Shown here in pieces: positions 12,248 to 24,127 of a DNA stretch of 64,000 nucleotides. Made by a program: the position numbers and the translations under genes. The notes beneath the pieces were generated by a model. The model was given only the letters and a program-made list of their open reading frames with translations, did no database searches and had not been told where the DNA came from. Source of the stretch: Coprinopsis marcescibilis (taxonomy: Eukaryota > Basidiomycota > Agaricomycetes > Agaricales > Psathyrellaceae); the NCBI GenBank assembly GCA_004369085.1, contig ML210188.1, positions 116,254 through 180,253 on the forward strand, written 5' to 3'. The stretch's first letter is position 1; every line of letters starts with the position of its first letter.

Positions 12248-13697
12248 TCAAACGGCGGTTTGCCCGAATGGCGTATGTCCTGCATTATTTCCGGTTGATA
12301 ATACCCCACCGGTGGTATCAGTAGGCCCAGTACGACCATGAATAGCATCCTTCATAGCGCCAGTCGCAGCATGTAGGCCCTGTCCCCCAAGGAGCGCAGG
12401 ATTACCCGCAATCAGAGCTGTCGCATCAGAGGGCGCGCCATTCACGCCTTCAAAACCGCCATGGCCCCAACCACCTTCTCGAGAAACAGGAAGGTCTCGG
12501 GGGGTGAATTCGTTGGCGTTCTGGTAGTTGAAGTACGGGCCTCGGTTGGAGAAAGGCAAGAATTGCTTGCGATGGAAGAAGGACGTAGCGCGGGGAAGAA
12601 GGATGTGGTTAAATCGGTAGTCAAAGATGGATGCAAATGTCTGGCGGAAGGCGATCAAGGCTGTGGAGATACCGATCAGTCCTCCTACGACAAGGTCGTA
12701 CCAATGGTGATCTGCGAAGCAGGGTTATTGTTTTGGTGAGATACTAATGAATGTTTGTTGATAGAACTCACGTCTGTCGATGATTTTGGAAGCAGAAATC
12801 AAGAACGCGCCAAGAAGGGGCGCGAAGAACATTATCATTTTCCAATAAGCGGGGTTGTGCGCGGCGGTGACCTTGAGTTGAGCATTGAAGTAGAGGGCGA
12901 GGAAGAACAGTCCTGCCCACGATGCTGTGGCGTGGCCCGAGGGGAAAGATTGCATAGCTTCGTCGATCATATCATTATTGCCGGTGCAGATGGATCGGTC
13001 GAAGAAGCCGCCTTGGAAGCCAGTTCCGCCCAACTCGCCACCGCTGCCAACCCGGGGTTGGCAGACAGAGTAAAAGTGAGGGCGAAGTCCACCAATAAGC
13101 CACTTGATGAATGTTTGTATAACAGCGGCTGTGATGAGACCTGGCAATATAATTTGTCAAGGCAGTGATAAAGACAATAATTTAAAAATACCCACTCCTC
13201 AAGAGGCCCAACGTCGTTGTAAACCAATCATCGACACTCTTTCGTTTGATTTGGAAAAGAGCGATGAACAGCCAAGGTACGAAGAATGAAATAAGGACGG
13301 CTCCGTAGAGGGGGATGATTGAATCCCGAAGTGGGTAGCCCAAATCGGGATGCATGATACTGCCATCCAGGTTGAAGACACCAAACGGTCGACGTGAGGC
13401 GGCAGGGCCTGAAGGAAATCGTTACACGTCGTCTTGTATAAGAGAACCTTCGAGTAACATACCAGCAAAATGGAGTCCTAGGGCTACAGCACCCATGGCT
13501 GCCATGGTCAAGATATCAAAGCCATGAAGCCGCAACCAAGAACCGAAGCGGAATCTCGGGCCAGCAGGACGATGAGCACGAGACTTCTCAGTCCCAGTGC
13601 CGTTTCGATACCCTCGATTGGCATGTCGGTCACGGTCTACCATAGTGGCCGGGTTTTCTGCGGAGGTTGTGGCGGCGGTGGTGTTGGCTGTGGCCAT
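12248..13697 (-). CDS. PAP2-family lipid phosphate phosphatase (DPP1/LPP type)
   Basis: Four or more exons on the minus strand, ATG at 13697 and TGA at 12248-12250. A polar N-terminus of about 50 residues precedes the membrane domain. The three PAP2 motifs are present in order: KWLIGGLRPHF, SFPSGHATASW, and a third motif rebuilt across an intron as SKIIDRHHHWYDLVVGG, with the catalytic His and Asp. Hydrophobic helices lie between them (LISFFVPWLFIALFQ, WAGLFFLALYFN, FFAPLLGAFLI). The family dephosphorylates diacylglycerol pyrophosphate, phosphatidate and lysophosphatidate in ER or vacuolar membranes. The usual Arg after Ser in motif 3 is Lys here, a conservative change. A soluble Gly/Ala/Asn-rich tail of about 110 residues follows the last helix. 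Confidence 0.9.
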
Positions 13698-15189
13698 GAC
13701 GCAAGTAGGACGCGAAAGTAGACCTAACTGAGTTTTGAGAAACCCAACTGTTACTTGACGCTGCAGAGCTTTGGGCCTTTTTGTAGCCTGCTCGAATGCG
13801 ATCCTGGAAAACCCTAGAGTCTGGTGACGCTGTCGGCTACGTCACTTCCTGCACTACCGTGTCTGCTCCGTCCGATTTTCAGGGAAAAAAACGCTAAGAA
13901 TCCTGGGTAGTCTGTCCGAACACCATCTATTCAGAGAATACGCTTCAAATGAAGTCATTCATGAGATAGTTCACGACCCCACACTTCATGCAGAAAGCGC
14001 CGAGAATCTGGATGATAAGGTTCAAGCCTCGAGGCGGAGCTTGGGACCAAACGCATTGGAGACAAGCCGAAGCCACAGCAGGGGTGTTTGGACTTTCGGA
14101 TCCTGTCCTGTAAATTCTCATGGCGACAAACACTAGGAGCGATGGCGTCCAGATTGGGCCCCTTGCGCGGTAACATACGACACCACAATTCATCATTGAC
14201 TCCAGAGGGAGGCAGAGGATTCGACGGGAGCTTCTAAACATGTCCTTCAAGCGTCTTCTAAGTTCGCCACCCCTATACTGCTCGAAGCTTCGACCAAGCT
14301 TCGACAATGCGACAGTCGGCGCAAAGATGCTGGTCCCAGTTCGCCGTCGGTGAGAACGAGCGGGCATCGCAAATACGTAAAGCGCCAGAACAAGAAGAGT
14401 CGTCAAGAGTTGCCCAAGAAGTAAGTGCTGAGGCCTGAATAGTTTCTGCACATTCTTAAATGGCCCAATGAGAGCACTTTGTTAGTTCATACTCCGACAG
14501 GGGAATTCCGGAATCAATAGAAACACTGTAGGAATCGAAGCGTCATAATACTTCAACAGTGCTCCTATTGGACCTCGACAGTCGAGGCGAACAGTTCTAG
14601 GTACTCTAGGTAAGCCAATATATACCGAAGTCAATGGAGAGGCATATGCTCATCTTCAAGCCTTTGGTTAAAACAGGAATCGGATCTTCTCTTGCTCAGA
14701 CACTGGTAGAAATCGCGATCCTTGTCTGTTCGTAAATTTAGTGGGTATGTATGAGGGCTAAAGAGCGCGAAGGATGCCGGGACGCAGACGACTCTGTCGA
14801 AAAGAGGTCGCACGGTCTCGACAGCGTCATATTTCACGACGTCCGGGATGACTTGGGATGCTGTAATTGCCGACAGCAGAAACAAGGCTCGACCATCGAA
14901 ATGACCTTCAAATTCCACATCGAACATCTGATACACCGCCTTTGCCGATAAAGCGCACTACAGGCGCTTCAATTGACAGGCTGTATGCAACTTCCGATGA
15001 TTTGGACTGGAACCAGGGTGTTCTCCCCTTGACCAGCCCCGACCCCGCCGCAAGAAAGCCATTTTTGGCGCAAACAGATTTGATACTTGTCACTCATGTG
15101 CCTACCCAGTGGCATCTCGTGTGATAGCACGAGCTCAGAATCTTCTCCTGTGTACAGCAGACACTGATGTACCTGGCTGCATTGGCGGG
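13698..15189. other. Intergenic, with two degraded coding-like stretches on the minus strand
   Basis: Two minus-strand frames are worth recording. One at 13945-14451 (168 codons) starts with a hydrophobic segment (LLLGQLLTTLLVLALYVFAMP) and repeats a CGVV-Y pattern twice, with no known family. At 14631-15093 two adjoining frames read like one protein broken by a single frameshift: SSEVAYSLSIEAPVVRFIGK passes into VYQMFDVEFEGHFDGRALF. Neither could be assigned. They may be relics of lost genes. Confidence 0.3.
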
Positions 15190-15197
15190 TATATAAG
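15190..15197 (+). promoter_or_regulatory. TATA box of WSC copy 2
   Basis: TATATAAG, 65-72 bp upstream of the ATG at 15262 on the coding strand. The spacing allows a short 5' leader. Confidence 0.5.
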
Positions 15198-15261
15198 AGA
15201 CACCTAAGGTTACTACCCCAATGTCATTGCAGCGTTTCTTTTGACTCTGTATTCCTCCAAA

Positions 15262-16490
15262 ATGTTCACCATAATTTCTGCCTTATTGGCGTCCGCTGCT
15301 CTTACTATTGTTGAGGTACGATACCTCTCCATCTCGCGTATAGTTCCGCAGTTGACACCGCACTGTACAGGTTCACGGACATCCTCCTGCTCCCCCCGGT
15401 TCCGCGATCAAGACAACAGTAGGGACATGGGAGTACAAGGGCTGTTATGTGTGAGTGCATCGGCACTCGTATCTGCACTCACTACTTAAACGAGAGCATG
15501 CCTCAGCGACTTCGGCCCTCGTATCCTGAACTTCAGGTTCGACATTCCCGAGGGAAACACAGCGGAAAGGTGCACAGAACTCTGCGCCAACGAGGGCTAT
15601 GGCATCGCGGGCCTGGAATACGGAACTGAGTGCTGTAAGCTCACTTCTCAACGTGATACAACTTTGTCCTGACTCCTGACGTATCTACTAGGGTGCGACA
15701 ACTACAACATCTTTGGAGATCTCCCAATAGTAGGCGACGGCGACTGCAACTTTGCCTGCCCAGGCGACGAAATGGAATGGTGTGGAGCCGGAAATCGTCT
15801 GGTTGTCTACGAGAATACCGCCGCCACCCCTCCAAGCGTCAACAACTGCATTGACTGGCGTCACTCATTCACATTCGGAAACACTCGTCTTCAAGCCATC
15901 CCAAAGACTGGCTCTGGTCTCCCAACCAACCTCTTTGCAATCCCGACGAACCCAGTCACCGATCCCGTTTTCTATCGCATCATATCCGTATGTAGAGCTA
16001 TTGCCTTCCTAATAGCTCATAAGCCGACATACCTTTCGATGACAGACGTGCACAGGAAGCTGCCCTTGGACTGACTACTTCAACATGCCAATCGTCGATG
16101 GGTTGATGACTGCCTACAACGCCCGGGCTATGGCACCCAACGTCGGCGACTCACAAGCCTTCCGCGACACATTCCCCAACACAGTTCCAGGCCACAACGG
16201 GTACTGTGGAAAGGTACGTCGGCGGCACATAACATTGACCTTAAAGCTTGCCAACTGACAAGGTGCTCTGTATTTAGCCAAATCCTATCTCTCCTCTCGG
16301 AGGCTTCGCAGGTTTCCCGGTCCTCTCCGTCAACGGTGATGTCGATTCGTGGGCTCTCTGCACCAACACCACCGCTGGCGGCAGGCAAGACATAGTCTAC
16401 TCGCCTATCCCGAACCACGCTCACTACGACAACGATCTATGCGAGGATGTCTACATCCAGATTTTACCTTACATATTGGTCTATCCTTGA
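15262..16490 (+). CDS. Secreted WSC-domain protein (copy 2)
   Basis: Six exons (15262-15315, 15371-15450, 15507-15634, 15692-15987, 16046-16213, 16278-16490) give 312 residues with every junction in phase. Exon 1 is a signal peptide (MFTIISALLASAALTIVE). The WSC domain contains WEYKGCYVD, TAERCTELCANEGYGIAGL, CWCDNYN and DEMEWCGAGNRLVVYE. The C-terminal half has STCTGSCPWTDYFNMPIVDG, PGHNGYCGK and SWALCTNTTAGGRQDIVYSP. It matches copy 1 (1004-2304) along its length with identical intron positions, but on the opposite strand. A carbohydrate-binding, wall-associated secreted role is inferred from the domain. The second half is a conserved extension whose function I do not know. It converges with the antiporter gene. 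Confidence 0.85.
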
Positions 16491-16864
16491 AAAGCGTGAA
16501 GAGTCGTCCACCTCCCATTTATTTGGATCCTTTGGACATGAACCTTGAACATTTAGGTACTCCCGATTCATGATGTTGATGTACAATTCAGTACAGTAGT
16601 CTTGTAAAACCTCAAACTGCTATTTCCAAGCTATTTCAATGGAACAGGCAAACCACTTGGACGCTGTACATAACCGCGAAACCCTAATAACCTTGTCACA
16701 ATTTACAACCCATTTTCGCAGACACAAAAACCCCACCTTCCACACGCCACCAATCAGAAGAAACCCTAAATCCATTGTAAACCCGTAAAACATCAGTATG
16801 TAGAAACAAAGCAAAAAAGTCATGAATAATCGTAAAAAGGCTCGTGTGTCATACTCATAGCACC
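16491..16864. other. Convergent 3' intergenic region
   Basis: About 370 bp between the stops of WSC copy 2 and the antiporter. No gene is seen. It presumably carries both polyadenylation regions. Confidence 0.5.
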
Positions 16865-19800
16865 TTAATTCCGCGCTGCAGAAGACGACGAAGCAGCCTG
16901 CATAATCAACAAGCTCGCTTTCACACCAGTCGCAACGAGGGCGGCACCAACATCGCCCAGAGTCTTTGGAGCACTGCTTCCCAAAGGTGAGTGCGTCTCG
17001 CTGATAATCTGTCGCAGTTCCGGTCCAAGAGCTTCTACAGCTAGACGCCTCGAGCGACCGGCAATGATAATCAAGGTTTTCCCACTGTTCGAGTTGTCAG
17101 TCGCAGCGTTGGTAGCGAGCTCGACGACACGGTGCAAAGGCTTCACAGACGACTCCGTGATGAATGTAATCTTGCCAATGGCCGAGGTGATGGCAGGGGT
17201 GTGGGTGCTGGAGGTTCCAGTGTAACGTTCCCAGATAAGATTATCTTCTGTATCAGAGGCAAGGCGCGCATGGGTCGTAAGAGCACCATATACAGTGTCC
17301 GCCGCAGCCACAGTGAGCTGAAAAATGGTCAGCAACTGATGCAATTAAAACAATGAGTCGAGCGTACTGCGTTGACGTTGTTCGCGGCAGGAGGCCCTGG
17401 TAAGACTGGTCCGGGAGAAGCAGGCGTCGTGATAGGCTGCTCCGTCGTTTCGGCATCAGACTTCTGAATGCGAACAACGGTCGCTCGAACGCCAGTCCTC
17501 ACGCAAAGTTGGACCAGGAAGGAGAGGGCGAGGCGATCATCAGGGCCACCAAAGAATGGGAGGAAAAGGCGCTGCTGGCTCGTGATGGAAGCAGTGGGAA
17601 CACCACGATCCACAAACAATGCTACATCCGTCGAGCACCGCAAGAAGACTGAGCGAATAAAGTCAGAGTACACAACGGAAGTGGTCTGGTCTTGGGTCGT
17701 AGTCTTGTGGAAAGCTCCGTCGAACGGATTGCGACCGCGAGCTATAGAGTCGTGGCCTTCGGGGTCAACAACTGAGGTCGTTCCGCGTGCCCATGGAATG
17801 ATGACGAGTTCCGAGTTAAGGTTCGCGGCGTGTTGAGAGATCGTGTTTGAAAACTCGTCAAAGCTGACCACGGAAAGGGACCCTGAAACAGAGACACGGT
17901 TGAGGCTCCCAAAGGTTCTGAATGCCGTCAAAACGGGGTCGTTGTAGATCAGCGCCTCGGATTCTTGCGATCGCATGACTGCGGATGTACGGTTGGTAAG
18001 CTCCACGAGGCGAAGGGTATCAATCTCAATCTTCGAAGAGGATTCGCTTTCGTGATCGTGATCTGAGCCGTAGGCTTCCTCAGCTTTGATGGTAGAAGGT
18101 ACGGTCGTGATCGAGCTACTCTCGTTGGGCTGAAGTAGCTGGGTAAGAACCATGGCCGGTGCAAGCTGCTCAACCTTCTCCAGGACAAGAGAGAACTTGG
18201 TCTTGAATTCGGCGTCGGTATCCGGTCGCTCCTTCGTCTCCTCCGCATCTCCGATTGGCTTCTGAGCCACATCATTGGGCGATGTCCGATAGCGGGCAGG
18301 ATAGAAGAGGAGTGTAAGGGGAGTCGTGACGAAGGTGAGGACGAGTGCATGTACAACAAACATAGAGAACGTCCTCGTGTCGAGAACGCCGGCTTGGAGG
18401 CCAATGTTCAAGACAATGAGTTCCACAAGACTGTAGGACTGGGCTCAACCATTGTAAACACGAAAATAGAAAGACTGCGTACCCTTTGCAGCTCATGAGC
18501 GAGCCAATCGCACCCGCCTCGCGCCACTTGAAGCCAAACGCCAGGGCAGCCCCAGCACATGGAATAAACTTTGAGGCAAAGGCAACCAGACAGATGAGAA
18601 TGGTATAGGCCCAGGTGATTCCGTTGTTCAATGTGCCAAGATTGGTGCGAAGACCTGAAAGCGTGAAGTACTAAAGCTAATATGAGCAAAACGATCATAA
18701 GACATCGGGTGTGTGAACCTACGATGGGAATGAGCAGAATCGTGACCAAATCTTCAATCTTCTCCGTCAACGCAACGGCAAAGCCATTGTCATGGGGCAC
18801 GATAAGACCAGCCAAGAAACCGCCTAGAATGAATTCAGCATCTAAGCCGTTTCCCGTACATCAAATCACTCACCGAAAATGGCGTGCACACCGATGATGT
18901 CAGTGAAGAAAGCATTGACGAATACCAGAAGGAGAGTGACAGTCATCATGAATGGGGTGGGGGTACCCTGTTCAAGACTGCCAGTCCTCCTCGCAAGCCA
19001 GACAAAAGCCCATCGCATAGGATAGAGCAAGAAGATTGTGTATCCCGCAGAGGCAAGGAGGACCCACAACGCCGTCAAGCCAGAAGATGCATTCACGAGT
19101 GCAACGACCAATGCCAACAGCACCCAACCAACGACGTCATTTCCGATGCCCGCAGACAATACAACCACGCCCACTTGGGTATCCAAAAGCTTGAGTTCCG
19201 TGAGGATACGGCACAGAACCGGAAATGCGGTGATTCCGATGGCCACAGCGACGAAGAGCAAGAAATACCCAAAGTTGACGGATGGGTCGATAAATTCCCG
19301 GTAAATTCCAACGCCCAAAGCAGCGCCCAGTCCAAGTGGGATCACTAGACCTGCGATAGAGACGGCGGCAGAGGCTTTGGCGTTTCGCTTGAGCAGGCGG
19401 GTATCAATTTCGAGGCCGACCAGGAACAAGAAGAGGATGAGACCGATTGTGGCTGTCAACGTGAGCAGGGGCATGGACGGGTCGGGGAAGATGGTATCCT
19501 TGAAATTAGGGATGCGACCCATGACCGTTGGACCTAGTAGAATGCCACCAATAACCTCTGCAATAACACGAGGCTGCTTAATGCGAGCCAGTATGACTGC
19601 AAGAATTTGGGAGAAGGAAATGATGATCACTGTGTTCGTCGCACATTAGAACAATCCATAGGTTCACAACAAATTAACGCACCAACTTGAATGACCCATA
19701 AGCGAAACGGATTGGAAGCACTGTAATTGGTTGGAATGTCCCCAGAAATTACACCGCCCTACGGAGAGCTTATCAATGGAAACTCTTTGACGCAACATAA

Positions 19801-19877
19801 GAACAACATACCTGTTCAGCGGCGGCTCTAGAGAAAAGGGCAGCAACATCATCCAACTGGCGGGAGAATTCACCCAT
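16865..19877 (-). CDS. CPA2-family K+(Na+)/H+ antiporter (Kha1/KefB type)
   Basis: Multi-exon minus-strand gene, ATG at 19877 (MGEFSRQLDDVAALFSRAAEQ-like start) and TAA at 16865-16867. The N-terminal membrane domain shows the CPA2 pattern: ILAVILARIKQPRVIAEVIG, GGILLGPTVMGRIPNF, FLFLVGLEIDTRLLKRNAK, VAIGITAFPVLCRILTELK, the buried SAGIGNDVVGWVLLALVVAL, HAIFGAFLAGLIVPHDNGF and ILLIPIYFTLSGLRTNLG. A cytoplasmic C-terminal half of about 400 residues contains a region like a degenerate universal-stress fold (LNSELVIIPWARGTTSV) and a Ser/Ala-rich end. Family members exchange monovalent cations for protons in endomembranes and affect Golgi or vacuolar pH. Membrane location and ion preference here are inferred. 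No break was found. Confidence 0.88.
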
Positions 19878-20972
19878 GGTCGCGGGGAGAACCTTTCTGG
19901 GGGGTTGGAATCGACAAGGTGACAACCTCAAGCTCCATTTAACGCTTTCCAGTGAAGCCCAGAGGAGGCATCACCTACATCCCGTCACATCAAAACAAAC
20001 AACTCGAGCTCCGACCGCACTGCCACCTCCCCTTTTAGCGAGCTGTCGACCTCATCTTCCACAGCTTGGACCTGACGACTAAGCCTGTAGTTTTACGCCT
20101 TTTCGAAGGATATGGCTCTGAGCTATATCACAACTGTCAGGATACACTAGCCTGAGCAGCGAGAATGCTACCAAGTATAACTCGAGTTCTAATAACGTAC
20201 GATGATGATGGCCCCGGGTCTCTCGGCGTCCTAATGATGTTGTCTATTCCGAAGCACAGGCTCAGAGCAGAGAACGTTCGTCAGAAACACCACATAAGAA
20301 TTCTCAAGGCCATGACAGGCCAGTGGATATTATTGCATACGGCTGCTCCTCAAGTGTAGTCCATGCCTGCATAGCGTACGTATATGTATCCTACATATTC
20401 AGATTCAATAAGATCAATGCACCTAAATAAGCCGCTCTGTACGATCGTTCAGGCCCAGGCACTCTCGATTAACCTTTCAGCTGGATATTCTTGTGCTAGT
20501 AATGTTGTACTGTAGACAGCGACTCCGAAGGTTCCTGGCTACGACGCTAGAGCCTAGATGTCTCCAAGCTGTACCAGCTAAACAACATGCATATTACCGG
20601 AACATGACTGATATATCCTGCCTGCATTGGTCCGTGAATAGTGAGCGCTAGTGAACGACATTACCCTCTTACCAACTCACAAACTTGTGGGCTCTGCCTT
20701 TCGGCAACACAGGCGCTCGCACTGGCAGCAACTTGCAGGCCACTGGGGGGCACACTTCAAGCTCCTCCATGGGCGGCCTCTATATTAGGCCAAGAAGTCT
20801 CGAGTTCGAACATCGAGCACGCAAGATTTTATTGTCGATGAAAATGACACAGTAAGAATGCATATCGTGCATCGCAGATATATCCCCATCCGAGAATATA
20901 CAGAAGTTGACCAGCGCACTGGTCGAACAACGTCCTAATAGAAGGGCCGCCTTATTCAGAGAAGGGGTGAAA
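19878..20972. other. Intergenic, no gene seen
   Basis: About 1.1 kb between the antiporter start and the ING-protein stop, both on the minus strand. Only short frames without domains are present. No RNA gene or repeat was recognised. Confidence 0.5.
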
Positions 20973-22236
20973 TTACTTCTTTCGACCCTTCCTGGTAGCT
21001 TGTGTGACCTTATCTTTGCAATCATCGCAGTACCATCTTTCTGGGGTAGGTCCTTTGATGTTGGTGCAGGAGAGATGGAACTGAGGCGCAACACGTTTGA
21101 GTCAATACGATGAATCCAAAATATACACCCCAAAACTCCTTACCCATTCATGAGGACATTCTCCTTCGTTATCACATGCAATCATCTGCAATGTCCGTTA
21201 CTAAACAGCAAATACACAAACAGCGGGCAACGTACATCTCCAAAGCTCTGTCGCTCGCAATAGCAATATAGCCTGTCGTCACCGTCATCTACTTCCTCCT
21301 CCACCTCAGCTTCCAATTCCTCGTCGTCGTCACGAACAGGAGGATGTATTTGACGGGACAACCTGGAACGTTGATGCGTGGATTGAGGCCCCGAGACTTG
21401 TATGCTAGTAGGCGATGCCGATCTTCCAGGAACCTTGATGGATGGAGAGCCAGTACCCATTTTCCGACCTGCACGGCAGCGTGAGCACAAGAAGAGGACA
21501 CTGCTATACATGCAAGCTCACGTTTATTGGGGCTAGTCCCGGGAGCTGTTGGCGCTGAGGAAACAGAAATTTGGGGAACCTGGATAGGGCGGGGTTCGGT
21601 GATGATAGGGGCTGCCAACGCGTTTCTCAAACTCTCCGTCACGGCCAAAGCCGGGTTCTTGAAAGGTTCACTGTTCGGAGAAAAGACAGGCGTGGTGGCA
21701 ATAGGCGTGGTGAGCGTCGAGTAACTCTCCACCACCGGCTCCCCTTGCAAGACGCGAACTTTATTGAGCTCGATGTCGAGCCGCGTTCTTGTCCGTTCTA
21801 TGAGTTCGATGAGCTTCTCCGCGAGTTCTTGTTTTTCCGTGGCCAGGGTATGGATCTCCAGGTATGCGGCGGATATCTTGCCGGGTATTACAGCAGATTT
21901 GGGAGACTGGTCTCGAGGAATAGGTGCAGTCTGCCTTAAGTAATGGCGAATGTACTTTGATGAATCCTTGTCTATTTCGGTTTGGAGTTCTAAGAGCCAC
22001 TTCAGCAACAAAGACCGAATAGAAAAGACAAAATTGCGCACACCCTGCACTCTAGTATCTTTCAGCTGTATCTCTTGCAGGATATGGGAAACCTCAGCTG
22101 GGAGGTTGTCTATACCTAGCGACGACTAGGATTTCAGTGGGTTTTCTTAGAATGAAAATGGGGCTCTTCACTCACTATAAACATATTCAGAGGCAATATA
22201 AGCTGCCTCTTCAGCTGCTACAGAGCTGGTTGCCAT
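20973..22236 (-). CDS. ING-family chromatin reader with C-terminal PHD finger
   Basis: ATG at 22236 (MATSSVAAEEAAYIASEYVY), stop TAA at 20973-20975, several introns. The N-terminal ING domain is a long helical region: NLPAEVSHILQEIQLKD, then LQTEIDKDSSKYIRHYLRQ, then ATEKQELAEKLIELIERTR. A Ser/Pro-rich linker and an acidic stretch (DDDEELEAEVEEEVDDGDD) follow. The PHD finger is complete once spliced: LYCYCERQSFGDMIACDN, ECPHEWFHLSCT and ERWYCDDC, which supplies the Cys4-His-Cys3 ligands. A basic tail (KGRKK) ends the protein. ING proteins read H3K4me3 and serve in histone acetyltransferase (NuA4, NuA3) or deacetylase (Rpd3) complexes. Which complex this one joins (Yng1, Yng2 or Pho23 type) cannot be told from sequence alone. 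Confidence 0.9.
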
Positions 22237-22519
22237 GAGTCAGAGAGCGGTACTTTGGGAAGGGGATGGACACTCTTTGCTGGTGGACGTTGAAAGCAGA
22301 ATGTGAGTGGTCTTGATCACGGCCCTCAATAATGAGTCGGAGAATCAATATCAATCAATGTTTGATCTCATATTTAAGTGATTAAAAATGCCGCCGTCGT
22401 GCCGAAAGGCTTGGAGATTTGTTGGGAGTGACAATATTATTGACTACAGAGCGACTTCCCCGTGGTATGTGACTTGTTATACATATATAGTGAGACGAAA
22501 GCTACATACTCGTTACAAA

Positions 22520-24127
22520 CTAACCTCGATCCTCCCCGGATAGCAGACCTGTGCCCAACTCGTCCTCGTACCTCCTCAACAACAACCTATCCACCCACCC
22601 GCCACTCGGGAAGTCCTTCTCCCACTGATTATGCAAATGAACAGAGAACACTTTATGCAGAATACTATCCAACAGCCCTCCCGCCTCCATAGACATTATT
22701 CTTGATGAATACGAACCGGAACGATCGCCCCTCTGGCCAGAAGAAAATGGCCAGAACGAGAACCTAGAGTTTGACGATACCCATCGGTCTTCACCCGTAC
22801 CATCCTTCTTGAAAGGATCTGGTAACCTGTTGTCAATCCGGCAAGTCCTCCCATCACTGAAGCACCAAGGCAGAATCTTGAACGGGGTTATGCCGCCATG
22901 TACCAGTCGCCGCCAGAGCTTCGTGTACAGCAATGAACCCCAATCTGTTGTGCCAGGTCTTGGTGGTGAAGAAGTCTCAATTATATGAAAGGCTTCGCAA
23001 ATATAGGGCGAGTATGCATAGAAGTGCATCAAGGCCCCATTAAGCGGGGTGTATGGTTTGTCTTTGGAAGAGGGCATTACATGAATTATAGAAGCATAGA
23101 AGAGTGGTGACGTACTGTAGCAATCCCATTGGGTGACAAATTCATGTTCGAAGAGTGGGTGAAGGTTCCGAGTGAGCAGGGAATCCATATCTACCCAGAC
23201 CCCGCCAAAATTCCAAATCACTAGGAGCCTCAGCAAATCTCCATCTAACCACGCCTTCGCATCCTTGTTGTTCAATCTTTCGCTACCCTTCAAAACCGTG
23301 CCTCTGGATAGCTCGCTTACGTCTGCTCGACGTGTCGAAAAATAGTCAGGAGCTTGTTTCAAATAATGCTGGATGATAGGGTTGGTCGATAAGTCGCCGT
23401 TTGACCAAAGAATGAGGTGAGAGGAGGATAGCGGTTGCGTAGCAAAGAAGGACTTCAGCATGTACTCTTGGCGGGTTCCAAATGGTGCAAGGTCCGTCCG
23501 CCAGTAGGTGTGGTACATCGTGCGTTGCCCTTGCGTCCTCCCGCCTCCCACCTCGCTTCCACTCCGATGCCAGTCACGCCCAATCGTGCCAGCGAAGTCA
23601 TAACAGGTTAACCCCTTACCCATATCCATCCCCGAATGCACATCCCACCTTGTCCTTTTCTCCCAAATGCGCTCCGTGATGTTGTACAGTGATTCGTCCT
23701 GCGTTCCAAGGTCAAAGCAGCTCGACAATGGCAGTACCGGATCCACTTCTTGCTGGATCCATCGTCTCGAGTAAATCGAGATTTCAATGTGTGGTTCGTG
23801 GGTAGCGAGAAACGCGAAGCCCAAGACGAGGGCGGCAATGAGAGAGTAGAGGAACAACCGAAACCGACTCCGCCGCTGTGTTGAAATCAAGTTGACCAAA
23901 TGTTGGTAAAAGCACCGAAACGAGAACCTGATCCTTGACATTCGGGGCCCATTTGAATAGGAGCGTATGGAGTGCCAGTTCGTATCCTCTGGTCGATTCC
24001 AGGCCGAAGGTGGTAGATTTGGTGACGAAGATGCACTCCTTCGTCGTACGTTGATGCTTGAAAATGTTGGCGAGGCAGAAGGACCCCGGTATACTCCGAG
24101 TGCCACATCTTCATCCCCACTGTTCAT
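22520..24127 (-). CDS. Glycosyltransferase family 32-like type II membrane protein
   Basis: One uninterrupted frame of 535 codons, unusual among the intron-rich neighbours. A cytosolic Ser/Arg-rich N-terminus of about 90 residues is followed by one signal-anchor helix (FRLFLYSLIAALVLGFAFLA), then a luminal catalytic region. The DXD-bearing core LLRLLVIWNFGGVWVDMDSL, preceded by LNNKDAKAWLDGDLL, is the Gly_transf_sug signature of GT32 enzymes, where the Asp-x-Asp pair binds the Mn-nucleotide sugar. A second conserved patch is PLNGALMHFYAYSPYICEAF, and HLHNQWEKDF lies near the C-terminus. Och1-type mannosyltransferases and inositol-phosphoceramide mannosyltransferases belong to this superfamily. 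Golgi location and sugar-transfer function are inferred; donor and acceptor are unknown. Confidence 0.82.
   Translation of the reverse strand: MNSGDEDVALGVYRGPSASPTFSSINVRRRSASSSPNLPPSAWNRPEDTNWHSIRSYSNGPRMSRIRFSFRCFYQHLVNLISTQRRSRFRLFLYSLIAALVLGFAFLATHEPHIEISIYSRRWIQQEVDPVLPLSSCFDLGTQDESLYNITERIWEKRTRWDVHSGMDMGKGLTCYDFAGTIGRDWHRSGSEVGGGRTQGQRTMYHTYWRTDLAPFGTRQEYMLKSFFATQPLSSSHLILWSNGDLSTNPIIQHYLKQAPDYFSTRRADVSELSRGTVLKGSERLNNKDAKAWLDGDLLRLLVIWNFGGVWVDMDSLLTRNLHPLFEHEFVTQWDCYSTSPLFYASIIHVMPSSKDKPYTPLNGALMHFYAYSPYICEAFHIIETSSPPRPGTTDWGSLLYTKLWRRLVHGGITPFKILPWCFSDGRTCRIDNRLPDPFKKDGTGEDRWVSSNSRFSFWPFSSGQRGDRSGSYSSRIMSMEAGGLLDSILHKVFSVHLHNQWEKDFPSGGWVDRLLLRRYEDELGTGLLSGEDRG

Noticed and set aside
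13945..14451. 168-codon minus-strand frame with a hydrophobic start
   Set aside because: No family, splice support or codon evidence strong enough for a gene call. It is recorded in the intergenic entry only.
18884..19348. 154-codon frame antisense to the antiporter
   Set aside because: It is a shadow of the membrane domain on the other strand.
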